Shown piece after piece: positions 14,591 to 14,767 of a DNA stretch of 14,767 nucleotides. Below the pieces are notes generated by a model. It was not told the DNA's origin. It did no database searches and saw nothing but the letters and a program-made list of their open reading frames with translations. Origin of the DNA: Pinguiococcus pyrenoidosus. Its lineage: Eukaryota > Sar > Pinguiophyceae > Pinguiochrysidales > Pinguiochrysidaceae. Where the stretch lies: NCBI GenBank assembly GCA_019677205.1, contig JAAMXY010001836.1, positions 1 to 14,767 of the forward strand. Reading direction: 5' to 3'. Numbering within the stretch: the stretch's first letter is position 1; each line of letters opens with the position of its first letter. Position numbers and translations under genes: made by a program.

Positions 14591-14767
14591 ATGGCTGACG
14601 CGATCAAGATCACGGTGTACGCTGTTGAGATGTCGGACGGTAAACGTTGCGGCACGCTACCCAGCCACCCCCCCGCCCCAGGGCCCTGACAATTTCGAAC
14701 GGGGGTTTCGTTGCATCTGCAGAAATGGCCGAGAGCGCCAAGAAGACGGCCACGGAGGCGTTGGGTC
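14591..14767 (+). CDS. LC8-type dynein light chain, N-terminal part (partial, one intron visible)
   Basis: Exon 1 is 14591-14639 and exon 2 starts at 14723 and runs off the window. The 83-nt intron begins GTAAAC, contains CCCTGAC as a branch-like site and ends CTGCAG. The splice (phase 1) joins VEMSD to EMAESAKKTATEALG, which matches the LC8 pattern [20 protein letters not shown] of animal DYNLL proteins. Without splicing the frame stops within the intron at about 14689. LC8 is a roughly 90-residue hub protein that dimerises partner proteins, including cytoplasmic and flagellar dynein. It is also kept in some organisms without dynein, so by itself it does not prove flagella. It is head-to-head with the NBD-only Hsp70 gene. 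Confidence 0.88.

Noticed and set aside
14591-14690. An unspliced 32-residue peptide at the right edge
   Set aside because: The frame runs into intron sequence and stops. Splicing restores the LC8 pattern.

Overview
This is nuclear DNA from a eukaryote with a compact genome, most likely an alga with a complex (secondary) plastid. Short GT-AG introns (61-145 nt) interrupt several genes. The encoded proteins are eukaryotic: a RagC/D-type GTPase, a COMMD4-type Commander subunit, a LIN54/TSO1-type CXC protein and an LC8 dynein light chain. A plastid-type (Ffh-like) SRP54 points to a photosynthetic or plastid-bearing cell. Both SRP54 and one Hsp70-like protein start with a hydrophobic signal peptide followed by a basic, acid-poor stretch, the layout expected for a plastid reached through the secretory pathway. 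I cannot name the lineage from the sequence.

Ten protein genes are supported and their strands alternate without exception (-,+,-,+,-,+,-,+,-,+). In order: (1) N-terminal exon of a cystathionine gamma-lyase/synthase-type enzyme with a transmembrane helix (minus, runs off the left edge); (2) S-adenosylmethionine synthetase (plus); (3) plastid SRP54 (minus); (4) an unrecognised 166-residue single-pass membrane protein, probably mitochondrial (plus, one intron); (5) an Hsp70 whose C-terminal lid is replaced by a transmembrane anchor (minus); (6) a CXC-domain DNA-binding protein with Met/Asn repeats (plus); (7) a COMMD4-like gene in nine exons, invisible as an open reading frame (minus); (8) a RagC/D GTPase whose C-terminus is recovered only by splicing (plus); (9) an Hsp70-like protein reduced to its nucleotide-binding domain, with a signal peptide and an acidic tail (minus); (10) the start of an LC8 dynein light chain (plus, runs off the right edge).

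The layout gives five head-to-head pairs (1/2, 3/4, 5/6, 7/8, 9/10) with spacers of 237-822 bp, and four tail-to-tail junctions of 72-634 bp. Two pairs make functional sense: enzymes 1 and 2 both act in methionine/cysteine metabolism, and genes 7 and 8 both belong to endosome/lysosome-linked complexes. Three of the five head-to-head spacers contain exact matches to the E2F/DP consensus TTTSSCGC. The one before genes 9/10 is the palindrome TTTTGGCGCGAAAA.

The tail-to-tail spacers and 3' regions hold simple repeats (GCTT, GGATCT/GTTGGA, CCTT, TCG-rich). No RNA gene, mobile element or CRISPR array was seen.
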